39,952 nucleotides of DNA from Methylacidiphilum sp. Lineage in GTDB: Bacteria; Verrucomicrobiota; Verrucomicrobiia; CAIQCK01. The stretch covers positions 1 through 39,952 of the forward strand of contig DYDC01000002.1 in assembly GCA_020718125.1 (NCBI GenBank). The letters are read 5' to 3'. The notes under the pieces were generated by a model. That model was not told the DNA's origin and made no database searches. It saw only the letters and a program-made list of their open reading frames with translations. Shown here piece by piece: positions 31,819 to 39,837 of this stretch. Numbering within the stretch: the stretch's first letter is position 1; each line of letters starts with the position of its first letter. Both the position numbers and the translations under genes were made by a program.

Positions 31819-32576
31819 AGGTCTGGTTCGTGGGCGCGGGGCCGGGTGATCCCGGTTTGCTGACGGTGAAGGCCGATCGCCTGCTCCGGTCGGCGCGTTG
31901 CTGCATCTACGCCGGCTCGCTGGTGAATCCGCAGTTGTTGGAACTGCTGCCGGCCGACGCGGAACGCCACGATTCTGCCGGCATGTCGCTGGAGGAGATC
32001 GTCGCGGTCGTTGAGCGCGCTCGGCAACGTGGCGTGGACGTGGTGCGGTTGCACACGGGCGAACCGGCCATCTACGGCGCGATTGGCGAGCAGATGGACG
32101 CGCTGGACCGGCTGGGCATCGCCTGCGAGATCGTGCCGGGCATCAGCGCGTTTCAGGCGGCGGCTGCGGCGTTGAAGACCGAATTGACCGCGCCGGAGGC
32201 CGCCCAGACCGTCATCCTGACGCGCACTGCTGGCCGCACGCCAATGCCGGCGACCGAAGAACTCTCACGCTTGGCCGCCAGTCGCGCGACGCTCTGCATC
32301 TTCCTGTCGAGCGACAAGATCGCCCAGATCGTCGAGGCGCTGACGCCGCACTATGGCGCCAACTGTCCGGCCGCGGCCGTCTGTCACGCGTCATGGCCCG
32401 ACCAGCAGGTCATCCGCGGGACGCTGGCGGACATTGCGCCGCAGATGCGCGAAGCCGGCATCACACGCACGGCGATGGTGGTGGTGGGCTGGGCGATGGC
32501 GCGACCGTTGCCGCACGCCTCCAAGCTCTACGACAAAACTTTCACCCACGGATACCGGGAGGGCGAGCCGCGTTGA
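31815..32576 (+). CDS. cbiF: Cobalt-precorrin-4 C11-methyltransferase
   Basis: A 253-residue SAM-dependent methyltransferase acting at C11. The start VWFVGAGPGDPGLLTVKADRLLRSARCCIYAGSLVNPQLL is the tetrapyrrole methylase signature in its CbiF/CobM form; VRLHTGEPAIYGAIGEQMDALDRLGI and VPGISAFQAAAAALKTELTAPEAAQTVILTRTAGRTPMP follow as in that family. It ends in FTHGYREGEPR. The stop TGA overlaps the TTG start of cbiG. Confidence 0.95.
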   Translation: MKVWFVGAGPGDPGLLTVKADRLLRSARCCIYAGSLVNPQLLELLPADAERHDSAGMSLEEIVAVVERARQRGVDVVRLHTGEPAIYGAIGEQMDALDRLGIACEIVPGISAFQAAAAALKTELTAPEAAQTVILTRTAGRTPMPATEELSRLAASRATLCIFLSSDKIAQIVEALTPHYGANCPAAAVCHASWPDQQVIRGTLADIAPQMREAGITRTAMVVVGWAMARPLPHASKLYDKTFTHGYREGEPR

Positions 32577-33355
32577 AGACCGCAATCGTCACATTCAGCC
32601 GGCAGGGCGCGCGCGTGGCGAAGACGCTCGCGTCGAGCCTGGCCGACTGCCGCGTTTATCCGCACGCGGACGCGCCGGCGCTGAAGGGTGCGCGGCGCTT
32701 CGGGCGCGTCGCCGAGTTGGCGCCGCGGTTGTTCGCGGAGTGTCGCGGGCTGGTGTTCGTGGCACCGACGGGGATGGTGGTGCGGGCCATCGCGCCTTGT
32801 CTGAAGCACAAGACAGCCGACCCGGCGGTGGTGGTGGTGGACGTTGGCGCGCGGTGGGCGGTCAGCCTGCTCAGCGGCCACGAAGGCGGCGCGAACGAGC
32901 TTGCGCTGGCCGTGGCGAACATCCTCGACGCCGAGCCGGTCATCACCACGACAACGGAGGCGGCAAAGGACTTGATCGTCGGCGTCGGTTGCCGGCGCGG
33001 CGCGGCTTGCGAGGCGATTGTCGAGGCCGTCAGCGGCGCGTTGGAGCGTGCGAGGGTTTCGGTTGAGCGCGTGCGGTTGCTGGCGTCGGCCGACATCAAA
33101 CGGGACGAGGCGGGCCTGATCGAGGCCGCGCGCAAGCTGGCGTTGCCGTTGCGGCTCGTCTCGTCGGCTGAGATTCGGCGGTGCGCGCGGCCATTCTCCC
33201 GTTCGGCATTTGTGGAGAGTAAAGTGAAACTGCCCGCGGTGGCCGAACCCGCGGCATTGTTGGCTGGAAGGAGAACGCAATTACTACTGCCCAAACAAGT
33301 GATTCGAAGCGTGACGGTGGCGATCACGCGGGAAGACTGCTGGTCGTTGGCATAG
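32573..33355 (+). CDS. cbiG: Cobalt-precorrin-5A hydrolase, short form
   Basis: A 260-residue protein that opens the delta-lactone ring and releases the C20 fragment as acetaldehyde. The N-terminal domain has VFVAPTGMVVRAIAP and LLSGHEGGANELA; the C-terminal domain starts at about residue 138 (DLIVGVGCRRGAACEAI) and includes LASADIKRDEAGLIEAARKL. The roughly 90-residue middle domain present in enzymes of about 350 residues is missing; VITTTTEA passes straight to the C-terminal domain. The start is TTG at 32573, overlapping the cbiF stop (TTGA). The 3' end overlaps the proposed start of cbiH by 76 bases. Confidence 0.9.
   Translation: MKTAIVTFSRQGARVAKTLASSLADCRVYPHADAPALKGARRFGRVAELAPRLFAECRGLVFVAPTGMVVRAIAPCLKHKTADPAVVVVDVGARWAVSLLSGHEGGANELALAVANILDAEPVITTTTEAAKDLIVGVGCRRGAACEAIVEAVSGALERARVSVERVRLLASADIKRDEAGLIEAARKLALPLRLVSSAEIRRCARPFSRSAFVESKVKLPAVAEPAALLAGRRTQLLLPKQVIRSVTVAITREDCWSLA
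33268..33282 (+). promoter_or_regulatory. Shine-Dalgarno AAGGAG before an ATT codon
   Basis: AAGGAG (33268-33273), then 6 bases, then ATT (33280-33282) in the cbiH frame. It lies inside the 3' end of cbiG. This is the only well-placed ribosome-binding site ahead of the conserved start of CbiH. Confidence 0.5.
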
Positions 33356-34059
33356 GCCCCGGCGGTCCGCTCGACCGGACGCGGCGGGCCGAACAGGCCA
33401 TCGCGCAGGCGCAGGTCATCGTCGGCTACAAACGCTACGTCGAGCACATTAGCGACCTCGTCGCGGGCAAGGAGATCGTCAGCACCGGCATGCGCGAGGA
33501 AGTGGAGCGTTGCCGGCTGGCTCTGCAACACGCCGCGCGCGGCGAGGTCGTCGCGCTGGTGTCGTCGGGCGACGCCGGCATCTACGGCATGGCGGGGTTG
33601 GCGATTGAGATGGCGCACAGCGAGGGCTTGAAGGCGCGGATTGAGATCATCCCCGGCATCACCGCCGCCAGCGCCGCCGCGGCACGACTGGGCGCGCCGT
33701 TGACGCTGGATTTTGCGGCGATCAGCTTGAGCGACCTGTTGGTGCCGTGGGAAATGATCCGCAGGCGGTTGGAGGCGGTGGCGGCGGCTGATCTGACGCT
33801 GGCGCTCTACAATCCACGCAGCAGCAAACGCGTCCAGCAACTGGAAGAGGCCGTTGAGATTCTCCTGCGTCATCGCCCGCCACAGACGCCGGCTGGCATC
33901 GGCGTGGCGGTCGGCACCGAGGAAGAGCGGATTCAACTCACGACTCTCGGCGAACTGCTGAAGCAGGAGATTGACATGCGCACCATCGTCATCATCGGCA
34001 ACAGCACGACGCAGGTGCTGGACGGCTGGATGGTGACCGCGCGCGGCTACCGCGTATGA
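33280..34059 (+). CDS. cbiH: Cobalt-precorrin-3 C17-methyltransferase, apparent ATT start
   Basis: A 259-residue tetrapyrrole methylase that methylates C17 with ring contraction. LLVVGIGPGGPLDRTRRAEQAIAQAQVIVGYKRYVEHI is the SAM-binding start, followed by STGMREEVERCRLAL, VSSGDAGIYGMAGL, IIPGITAASAAAARLGAPLTLDFAAISLSDLLVPWE and LALYNPRSSKR. There is no ATG, GTG or TTG in this frame between the stop at 33220-33222 and an ATG at 33490, which would cut off the SAM motif. ATT at 33280 lies 6 bases after AAGGAG (33268-33273), so it is the best start; CTG at 33337 or 33340, or an undetected indel, are alternatives. It overlaps cbiJ by 4 bases. Confidence 0.85.
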   Translation: MTTAQTSDSKRDGGDHAGRLLVVGIGPGGPLDRTRRAEQAIAQAQVIVGYKRYVEHISDLVAGKEIVSTGMREEVERCRLALQHAARGEVVALVSSGDAGIYGMAGLAIEMAHSEGLKARIEIIPGITAASAAAARLGAPLTLDFAAISLSDLLVPWEMIRRRLEAVAAADLTLALYNPRSSKRVQQLEEAVEILLRHRPPQTPAGIGVAVGTEEERIQLTTLGELLKQEIDMRTIVIIGNSTTQVLDGWMVTARGYRV

Positions 34060-34862
34060 TCCTGCTCCTTGGCGGCACCAGCGAGACGGCCATGATCGCA
34101 ACGCGCCTGGCCGCGAGCGGCCATCGCGTGCTGATTTCGACGGCCACGGACGAGCCGCTCGACGTGGGCGGCGATGCGCGCATTGAGCGCCGTTGCGGGC
34201 GCCTCGACGAAGCCGGGATGGTTTCATTGGTGAAACATCGAGGTGTCACCGCAGTCGTGGATGCAACGCATCCCTACGCGGCGGTCGTTCACGGGACGGC
34301 GAGCCGCGTGGCGAAGCAGACGGGCGTTCCGCATTTTCGTTTCCAGCGGCCCGATTCCGTGCTCGGCGCGAGCGTAGTGGAAGCCGCCGATCATGCCGCA
34401 GCGGCGCGGGTGGCTTGCTCGTTCGGCAAGCCGGTCTTGCTGACGACCGGCTCGAACAACCTGCGGCCTTATGTGGAGGCGGCCCGGCGCGTGGGCGTGA
34501 GGTTGGTGGCGCGCGTCCTGCCGCGACCGGAGTCGTTGCTGGCGTGTCGCGAAGCCGGCATTGCGGACGCGAACGTCATCGCCGGCAAAGGCCCGTTTAC
34601 TGTCGAAGAAACCCGCGACCACATCCGGCGTTTTGCCGTTGGCGTGTTGGTGAGCAAGGAGAGCGGCGAGGCTGGCGGTGTGCCGGCAAAGATCGAGGCA
34701 GCCAGGCTAGAGCGCTGTAAAGTCGTGGTCGTCCGCCGGCCAGGCAGCAGCGCACGCAGTGGTTGTTCGGACGTTGCCGAACTGGTCGAGACTGTCGTGC
34801 TCGAACTGCGGGCGGCGCGTGGCTCTAAAACTGTCGTGCCGCTGACGCCGCGCGTGCCGTAG
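34056..34862 (+). CDS. cbiJ: Precorrin-6A reductase
   Basis: A 268-residue NADH- or NADPH-dependent reductase (CbiJ/CobK) that reduces the C18-C19 double bond of cobalt-precorrin-6A. The start ILLLGGTSETAMIATRLAASGHRVLISTATD is the nucleotide-binding motif; VVDATHPYAAVVHGTASRVAKQTGVPHFRFQRP and LLTTGSNNLRPYVE are family signatures, with VIAGKGPFTVEET and VSKESGEAGGVPAKIEAA near the end. It is the last gene of the operon; its ATG overlaps the cbiH stop. No terminator is evident in the 39 bases after it. Confidence 0.94.
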   Translation: MILLLGGTSETAMIATRLAASGHRVLISTATDEPLDVGGDARIERRCGRLDEAGMVSLVKHRGVTAVVDATHPYAAVVHGTASRVAKQTGVPHFRFQRPDSVLGASVVEAADHAAAARVACSFGKPVLLTTGSNNLRPYVEAARRVGVRLVARVLPRPESLLACREAGIADANVIAGKGPFTVEETRDHIRRFAVGVLVSKESGEAGGVPAKIEAARLERCKVVVVRRPGSSARSGCSDVAELVETVVLELRAARGSKTVVPLTPRVP

Positions 34863-34901
34863 CCTCTGCGCGAATTGATGCCGCGAAAGGACAGTCACAC
34901 C

Positions 34902-35397
34902 ATGAAAAAGCTGCTTTGCGCCCTCATGCTTCCCCTGCTGGTTGGCTGCGCTGATGCCGCCGACAAATCCGCCGCCGACAAGCTCGGCTGGCAACTGGCC
35001 ATCCACGCCTACACCTTCAAGGAGTTCCAGATCAACGACGCGATAGACAAGACCGCCGGCCTCGGCCTCAAGTATATGAGCCTCTCCGGCCGCGTGAACC
35101 TCGACGGCAAGAAGCCAGCGCCGACCCCCGGCATCTCCGCCGCCGACCTCGGCGCCATCAAGAAGAAGCTCGCCAGCGCCGGCATCAAGCGGGTCGTCAA
35201 CTGGGGCGTCGTCAAGCTGCCCCCTGATGAAGCCAAGTGCCGCGAGATATTCGAGTTCGCCAAGAAGATGGGCGCCGACACCCTCGTCTCCGAGCCGGAG
35301 CCGGCCGCCCTCGGCATCATCGAGAAGCTCTGCAAGGAGTTCCGCATGAAGGTCGCCATCCATAACCATCCCAAGCGCGAGAAAGACCCCGCGCCGG
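34902..35397 (+). pseudogene. Sugar phosphate isomerase/epimerase-like lipoprotein, truncated
   Basis: It begins MKKLLCALMLPLLVGCADA, a signal peptide with lipobox LVGC, then a TIM-barrel isomerase/epimerase start (WQLAIHAYTFKEFQINDAIDKTAGLGLKYMSLSG... VVNWGVVKLPPDEAKCREIFEFAKKMGADTLVSEPEPAAL... VAIHNHPKREKDP). The family is usually about 290 residues, but homology ends after about 163, right after the metal-site-like IHNHP. The frame then runs on to 35660 through antisense of the next gene as arginine-rich nonsense. The break lies at about 35389-35398, beside the stop codon of the converging gene. The lost half would carry further metal ligands, so the product is probably inactive. ATG 34902 follows AAAGGA (34886-34891). 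Confidence 0.8.
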
Positions 35398-36222
35398 TCA
35401 CGCGAACGGGTTGTGTTCGCGTTCGGCGGCCACTGTCGTCAGCGGCCCGTGGCCGGGGCAGAGGATCGTTCGCTCGCCGAGGCCGAGCAGTTGCTCGCGC
35501 ACCGATTTCAGCAGCGCGGCATACGAGTGCATCGGCCGCCCCGCCGAGCCGGCGAACAGCGTGTCGCCGCAGAAGCACACCGGCGGCAGGCCCGGCCCGA
35601 AACCGTCCACGCAGAACGACAGGCCGCCCGGCGTGTGGCCCGGTGTCGGAAACGCCTTGATGCTTGTCTGGCCGAGCGAGAACTGTCCGTTGCCAGCGAG
35701 CAGTTGGGCGTTGCCGAGGGGTTCGTGCTGGCTGCCAACCACCGTTGGTGACCAACGGTGTCGAGCTTGTTCGAGCGCGCCGATGTGGTCGCCGTGCGTG
35801 TGGGTGACGAAGACGTATCGGACCTGGAAGCCGTGCTGCGCCTGCAGCCGTTCCAGCGGCTCAAACTCCACGCCCGTGTCGAAGAGCGCGCCCTCGCCCG
35901 ACGCGGCGTCCCAGACGGCGTAGCTGTTGACGGGGCTGCCGCCGAAATCGCTTTGCAGCATCGCCGCCGTGCCGAGCTGATCGAACGCCGTTGGCGCCGG
36001 CTCGTAACGCTGGAGCGCCAGGTCGAGCAAAGGGCCGGCTTTCAGTCCGAGCAGTGTTGCGAGCTTGCGGACGGTGGCCGCGTCGGGTGTCCACTGATAT
36101 TGCTCAGCCTGCTCCAGCTTTGCCGGCGTCAGGCCGGTTTCTGCCGCGAACCTATCCAGAGACCGCCCCAGGCCGGCCCGCGCCTTGCGGATGACGTCGC
36201 CAAATTCGTCCTCAAGTTTCAT
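35398..36222 (-). CDS. HTH domain fused to a metallo-beta-lactamase-fold hydrolase
   Basis: A 274-residue protein. Residues about 5-70 look like an XRE-type helix-turn-helix (FGDVIRKARAGLGRSLDRFAAETGLTPAKLEQAE... VRKLATLLGL). Residues about 85-274 are a metallo-beta-lactamase-fold hydrolase of the glyoxalase II/hydroxyacylglutathione hydrolase type, with the two-metal site complete: H141, H143, D145 and H146 (THTHGDH), H196 (PGHTPGG), D220 (CGDTLF) and H258 (CPGHGP). It may cleave a thioester and also bind DNA, or the HTH may only mediate protein contacts; substrate unknown. It follows the TPR gene by 36 bases. A 21-base perfect palindrome (35740-35760) lies within it. Confidence 0.82.
   Translation of the reverse strand: MKLEDEFGDVIRKARAGLGRSLDRFAAETGLTPAKLEQAEQYQWTPDAATVRKLATLLGLKAGPLLDLALQRYEPAPTAFDQLGTAAMLQSDFGGSPVNSYAVWDAASGEGALFDTGVEFEPLERLQAQHGFQVRYVFVTHTHGDHIGALEQARHRWSPTVVGSQHEPLGNAQLLAGNGQFSLGQTSIKAFPTPGHTPGGLSFCVDGFGPGLPPVCFCGDTLFAGSAGRPMHSYAALLKSVREQLLGLGERTILCPGHGPLTTVAAEREHNPFA
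35740..35760. repeat. 21-base perfect palindrome within the MBL gene
   Basis: caccgttggt (35740-35749) and accaacggtg (35751-35760) are exact reverse complements around one base. It encodes part of RHRWSPTVVGSQHE in the hydrolase, between the first metal cluster and the third histidine. Whether it is a small repeat insertion or chance is not clear. Confidence 0.5.
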
Positions 36223-36258
36223 GGGTGGAGCACTGACTCTGCCGATCGGGCGCAGTTT

Positions 36259-38844
36259 CTACGGTCGTGCCGGCTGCATCGCATCGGGATGCTCGGTCTG
36301 GATTCTCTGCAGCCGCTGCTTCGCGCCTTCCGCGCCCGCGAAGCCCGACTGGGCCAGCCGCGCATAGACCTTCGCCGCCTCGCGCCAGCGGCCGTCGCCC
36401 TCGAGCAGTTCGCCCGCGTCCAGGCCCGCGCGGCAGAACCACGCCGGCCCGGCCGCGATCCGGCCCTGTTCGTCGGCGTCATAGACGATCTCCAGATACC
36501 GCTCCAGCGCCTCGGCGCGTTTGCCGAGTTTTTCGAAACACTTGCCGATCTTGTAGCGCGCCTGGCTCTTGATGGCGCGGTCGGCGCGCAGGCTGTTGAG
36601 CACCTGCTGGTAGGCCAGCACCGCCTGCTGGTAGCGCTCCAGCCGCGGATTGGCCGGGTCCTCCGTCGCCAGCGAGAAGTGGCAGTCGCCCACGCGGCCC
36701 CACGCCTCGTCGGCGCGCGGGCTGTCGGGGAAATCCCGCGCGATGCTCTCGAACACCAGCAGCGCCTCGGCAAACTTGCTTTCCTCGGTGAGCGTCTCGG
36801 CCTCGAGCATCCGCGCGTCGGCCCGCCACGGGCTGGCGCGGTAGGCCGGATTCTGGAGCAACCCCTCCAGCACGTCCCGCGCTTCCTTGTAGGCCTGGCG
36901 GTTCATTGCCGCGCGGGCGGCCCAGAGGATTGCCGTGTCCGCCAGCCGGTGCGCCGGCCATTTCGCCGGGACCGTCATGAACAGTTTCTGCGCCTCGACC
37001 CATTGCTTGTTGTTGAACTGCTGCTGCGCCAGCCAGAAAAACGCCTCGGCCGCCACCGGCGAGTTCGGGTGTTCCTTCGCCACCTGCTCGAACGCCGCGC
37101 GTGTGGCGGCCTCGTCGCCCGCCTGCTCCACACACTGTGCCCGCGCGAACACCGCCTGTGCCGCGATCTCCGGCGGCGGCTTCGACGCGAGCAGTTCCTC
37201 GTAAGCCGTCATCGCCAGCCGCCACTGGCCCGATGCCTCGAGTGCCGCGGCCGCCGCCAGCCGCGCCCGCGTCGCCAGCGGGTCCGGCGCCCGCCCGACC
37301 CACAGCTTCTCGAACGTCTGCCATGCGCGCTCGTATTGCTTCTGCGCCACATAGGCCTGCCCGAGTTGCAGCCGCGCCTCGTCGGCGTGCGCGTGATTCG
37401 GGAACTGCGCCAGCATCTTCTCCAGCGCCGCCGCGCAGCGATCCATCCGGTCCGCGCGGCTCGACGCCAGCGCGAGCTGCCAGAGCGCGTCGGCCGCGGC
37501 CTGCCCGGACGGCTCGGCGTTGCAGGCGCGCTCGTAGGCATCGGCGGCCTTCACGAAATCCTTGTTCTCCAGCGCCAGGTCGCCCAGTTTGAACCACGCC
37601 GCCGCCACCAGCGGCGCGGCCTGCACCGTGGTCGTGATCTGCGCGAACATGTCGCCCGCCTCGGCCTTGCGGCCCAGCGCCAGCAACGTCCACGCCGCGC
37701 CCGACATCGCGTTGGGCGTCTCGGCGCTCTTGGGGAACAGCGCCAGCAGCCGTTGATATTCCGCCAGCGCCTCCTCGTGCTGCTTGACGCCGCTGAGCAA
37801 CTCGGCCAGCCGCAGCGACACCGGCGCGGTCATCGCGTCCCGCGGATGTTCGTCCACAAACCGGCGCAAAGACGGGATCACCTCGGCAGCCACGCCCAGC
37901 CGTTTTGCCAGGTCGCCAAGCTGGAGCGCCGCCGTGCGCTTGACTGCCACCACGGCCTCGCCGCCGGCCGCATTGCTGCCGGCCTGCTCGAACGCCTGCC
38001 GGAACGCCGCCACCGCGTCCTTCCATCGCTGCTGCGCCAGCCGGACCTCGCCGATGGCCAGCCATGCCTGGCCTTTCATCAAGGGCGGCAGCGCGGGGCC
38101 TTTGGCCGGCGCGAGCGCCCGCTCGAACGCCACCGCCGCCGCGTCGGCCTTGCCCTGCTCGCGCAACGACTGCGCCAGCCAGTAGGGCGCCGCCGTGGCC
38201 GCGCGCGTGCCGCCGTAGTGCGCCGCCACCGACTCGAACTGCGTGTCCGCCGTCTCGTGCTGTCTGCGCGCCAGCGCGATCCGCCCGCGCATCAACAGCG
38301 CGTCGGCCAGCACATCGCGCGTCGCGCCGGGCCGCGTCACCACGAGATTGAACGCCTCGTCAGCCTCGTCGAATTTCTTCTGCCCGAACAGCGCGTAGCC
38401 CAGCCCGTATTGCGACTGCGCGCGATAGCGGCCCGTCCCGAAAAACCGCCCGCTCGCCGCGCGGTAACTGGCCTCGGCCTCGGCCCAACGCCCGGCGTCG
38501 GCCAGCGCCTCGCCGTGCCAGTAGAGGAACGGCTCGGCGAACTTGCCGGCCGGGTATTTCGCCACCGCATCGGTGAGCCACTTCACCGCCGCCTCGGTCT
38601 GCCCGGAAAGCACCAGCGTCTCGCCCACCAGCAACGTCGCCTCCTCGGCCTCGGCGGCCCGCGGGAACTGCTGGAGCAGGGCGCACAACTGGCGTTCGGC
38701 GACATCATGGATGCCGTCGTTGAACGCCTTGCGGCCCATGCGCATCAACTCGCCCGCGCTGCGCGCCGTCTGGCCGGGAACGACCGGCGCGACGGCGAGC
38801 AGCGCAGCCAGCGCCGCGAAAATGGTTTGTTTCACCCAACGCAC
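36259..38844 (-). CDS. Large secreted tetratricopeptide-repeat protein
   Basis: An 861-residue protein with signal peptide MRWVKQTIFAALAALLAVAPVVPGQ, made almost wholly of TPR-like helical hairpins from about residue 30 to 850. Examples are AVKWLTDAVAKYPAGKFAEPFLYWHGEALADAGRWAEAEASYRAA, ALAEYQRLLALFPKSAETPNAMSGAAW, AALEKMLAQFPNHAHADEARLQLGQAYVAQKQYERAW and AVLAYQQVLNSLRADRAIKSQARYKIGKCFEKLGKRAEALERYLEIV. The spacing resembles YbgF/CpoB- or BamD-like periplasmic TPR proteins, and it probably acts as an envelope scaffold. No enzyme domain is seen. It lies 69 bases after the metalloprotease gene and may share its transcript. Confidence 0.85.
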   Translation of the reverse strand: MRWVKQTIFAALAALLAVAPVVPGQTARSAGELMRMGRKAFNDGIHDVAERQLCALLQQFPRAAEAEEATLLVGETLVLSGQTEAAVKWLTDAVAKYPAGKFAEPFLYWHGEALADAGRWAEAEASYRAASGRFFGTGRYRAQSQYGLGYALFGQKKFDEADEAFNLVVTRPGATRDVLADALLMRGRIALARRQHETADTQFESVAAHYGGTRAATAAPYWLAQSLREQGKADAAAVAFERALAPAKGPALPPLMKGQAWLAIGEVRLAQQRWKDAVAAFRQAFEQAGSNAAGGEAVVAVKRTAALQLGDLAKRLGVAAEVIPSLRRFVDEHPRDAMTAPVSLRLAELLSGVKQHEEALAEYQRLLALFPKSAETPNAMSGAAWTLLALGRKAEAGDMFAQITTTVQAAPLVAAAWFKLGDLALENKDFVKAADAYERACNAEPSGQAAADALWQLALASSRADRMDRCAAALEKMLAQFPNHAHADEARLQLGQAYVAQKQYERAWQTFEKLWVGRAPDPLATRARLAAAAALEASGQWRLAMTAYEELLASKPPPEIAAQAVFARAQCVEQAGDEAATRAAFEQVAKEHPNSPVAAEAFFWLAQQQFNNKQWVEAQKLFMTVPAKWPAHRLADTAILWAARAAMNRQAYKEARDVLEGLLQNPAYRASPWRADARMLEAETLTEESKFAEALLVFESIARDFPDSPRADEAWGRVGDCHFSLATEDPANPRLERYQQAVLAYQQVLNSLRADRAIKSQARYKIGKCFEKLGKRAEALERYLEIVYDADEQGRIAAGPAWFCRAGLDAGELLEGDGRWREAAKVYARLAQSGFAGAEGAKQRLQRIQTEHPDAMQPARP

Positions 38845-38913
38845 GGCCGCGATGTTCGCAAACCGTCCGCAACGGGTCGAGGCAAAATCTCGGCACGGAT
38901 TGGCGGGCTGGGA

Positions 38914-39837
38914 TCAGTCGGCCCGTTCGTAGGCGCGCTCGAAGTCGGCAAAGGTCTTGAATTTGTCCGGGTAAACCGCCAGCACGGCGTCTTCGAACTT
39001 GGCCCCCTCGACGATCTTGTTGACGAGCGGCAGGAACCTCTTGCGGTCGAGCTTGGTGATCAGGAACCGCACCAGCCGCGCGCTGGTGGCGTAGAACTCG
39101 CTGACGTCGCTCCTGTCGTCAGGATACTCCGTCGCTGCCAGCAGTCTCTGGATCGGGAACTTCGCCGGCCCGTGGCGGGCGTTGGCGCGCGCGCCGCCGC
39201 CGATGCCCTTGAACTTCGCGTAGGCGTTGCCGCTCTCGAACTCCGCAAAGCCCTCGTTCAACCACATCGGGATGCGGTGCGGCACGAACCGGTGGAAGAT
39301 GCAGTGGGTGATCTCGTGCGCGAGCGTGCCGGTGGCGAAGCTGTCGTGCTGGCGGCTCAGGAAGAACAGTTCGCTGCGCGACGAGAAGCCGGCGGCCCAC
39401 TCCTGCACCTCCGCGTCCTTCACAAACGCCTGCCAGTCCTCCGGCTTCTCGAACTGGAACAAATGGTTCTTGCGGTCGAAACGGTCCTCGGTGGCCTGCA
39501 GGTCGCTCTTGATCTGCTGGTAGTAGAACTCCGCCTGGCGCGCCACCTTCTTTGCGTCAATGGCCTTTCGATAGTGGATGACGAAATGCGGCGTCTCGGC
39601 GTGCCGCCACGCATTGGGGTCCTTGCCCAGCGCCAACTCCCCCATCTCAAACAGTTTCTTGTCGGTGATCTTCTCCCAGGTGGTCTCCACCAGCGGCGTG
39701 TCCGCGCCGCGCGCCGCCGCCCCTGTCGCGCCGCTGCCGATGCCCATCCGTTGCCGTATCTCGTCAACGGTCTGGGCGGAGACAACGGCCGCCCCGACGC
39801 AGCCGGCCAGCAGAAGGCTCCCAAGTCGCGCACTCAT
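38914..39837 (-). CDS. Secreted HEITH zinc metalloprotease (peptidase MA-like)
   Basis: A 307-residue protein with an N-terminal signal peptide; LLAGC makes a lipoprotein with Cys13 possible. The zinc site is clear: H174-E175-I-T-H178 (LAHEITHCIFHRF) and a downstream NEGFAEFE with Glu195 or Glu199 as third ligand, the gluzincin pattern of DUF1570/peptidase-MA-like proteins. Before it is a region with YYQQIKSDLQATEDRFDRKNHLFQFEKPEDWQAFV, typical of that group. The C terminus is helical (FLPLVNKIVEGAKFEDAVLAVYPDKFKTFADFERAYER). Substrate is unknown. ATG at 39837 is chosen because the signal peptide follows; 17 upstream codons look non-coding. Confidence 0.85.
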   Translation of the reverse strand: MSARLGSLLLAGCVGAAVVSAQTVDEIRQRMGIGSGATGAAARGADTPLVETTWEKITDKKLFEMGELALGKDPNAWRHAETPHFVIHYRKAIDAKKVARQAEFYYQQIKSDLQATEDRFDRKNHLFQFEKPEDWQAFVKDAEVQEWAAGFSSRSELFFLSRQHDSFATGTLAHEITHCIFHRFVPHRIPMWLNEGFAEFESGNAYAKFKGIGGGARANARHGPAKFPIQRLLAATEYPDDRSDVSEFYATSARLVRFLITKLDRKRFLPLVNKIVEGAKFEDAVLAVYPDKFKTFADFERAYERAD

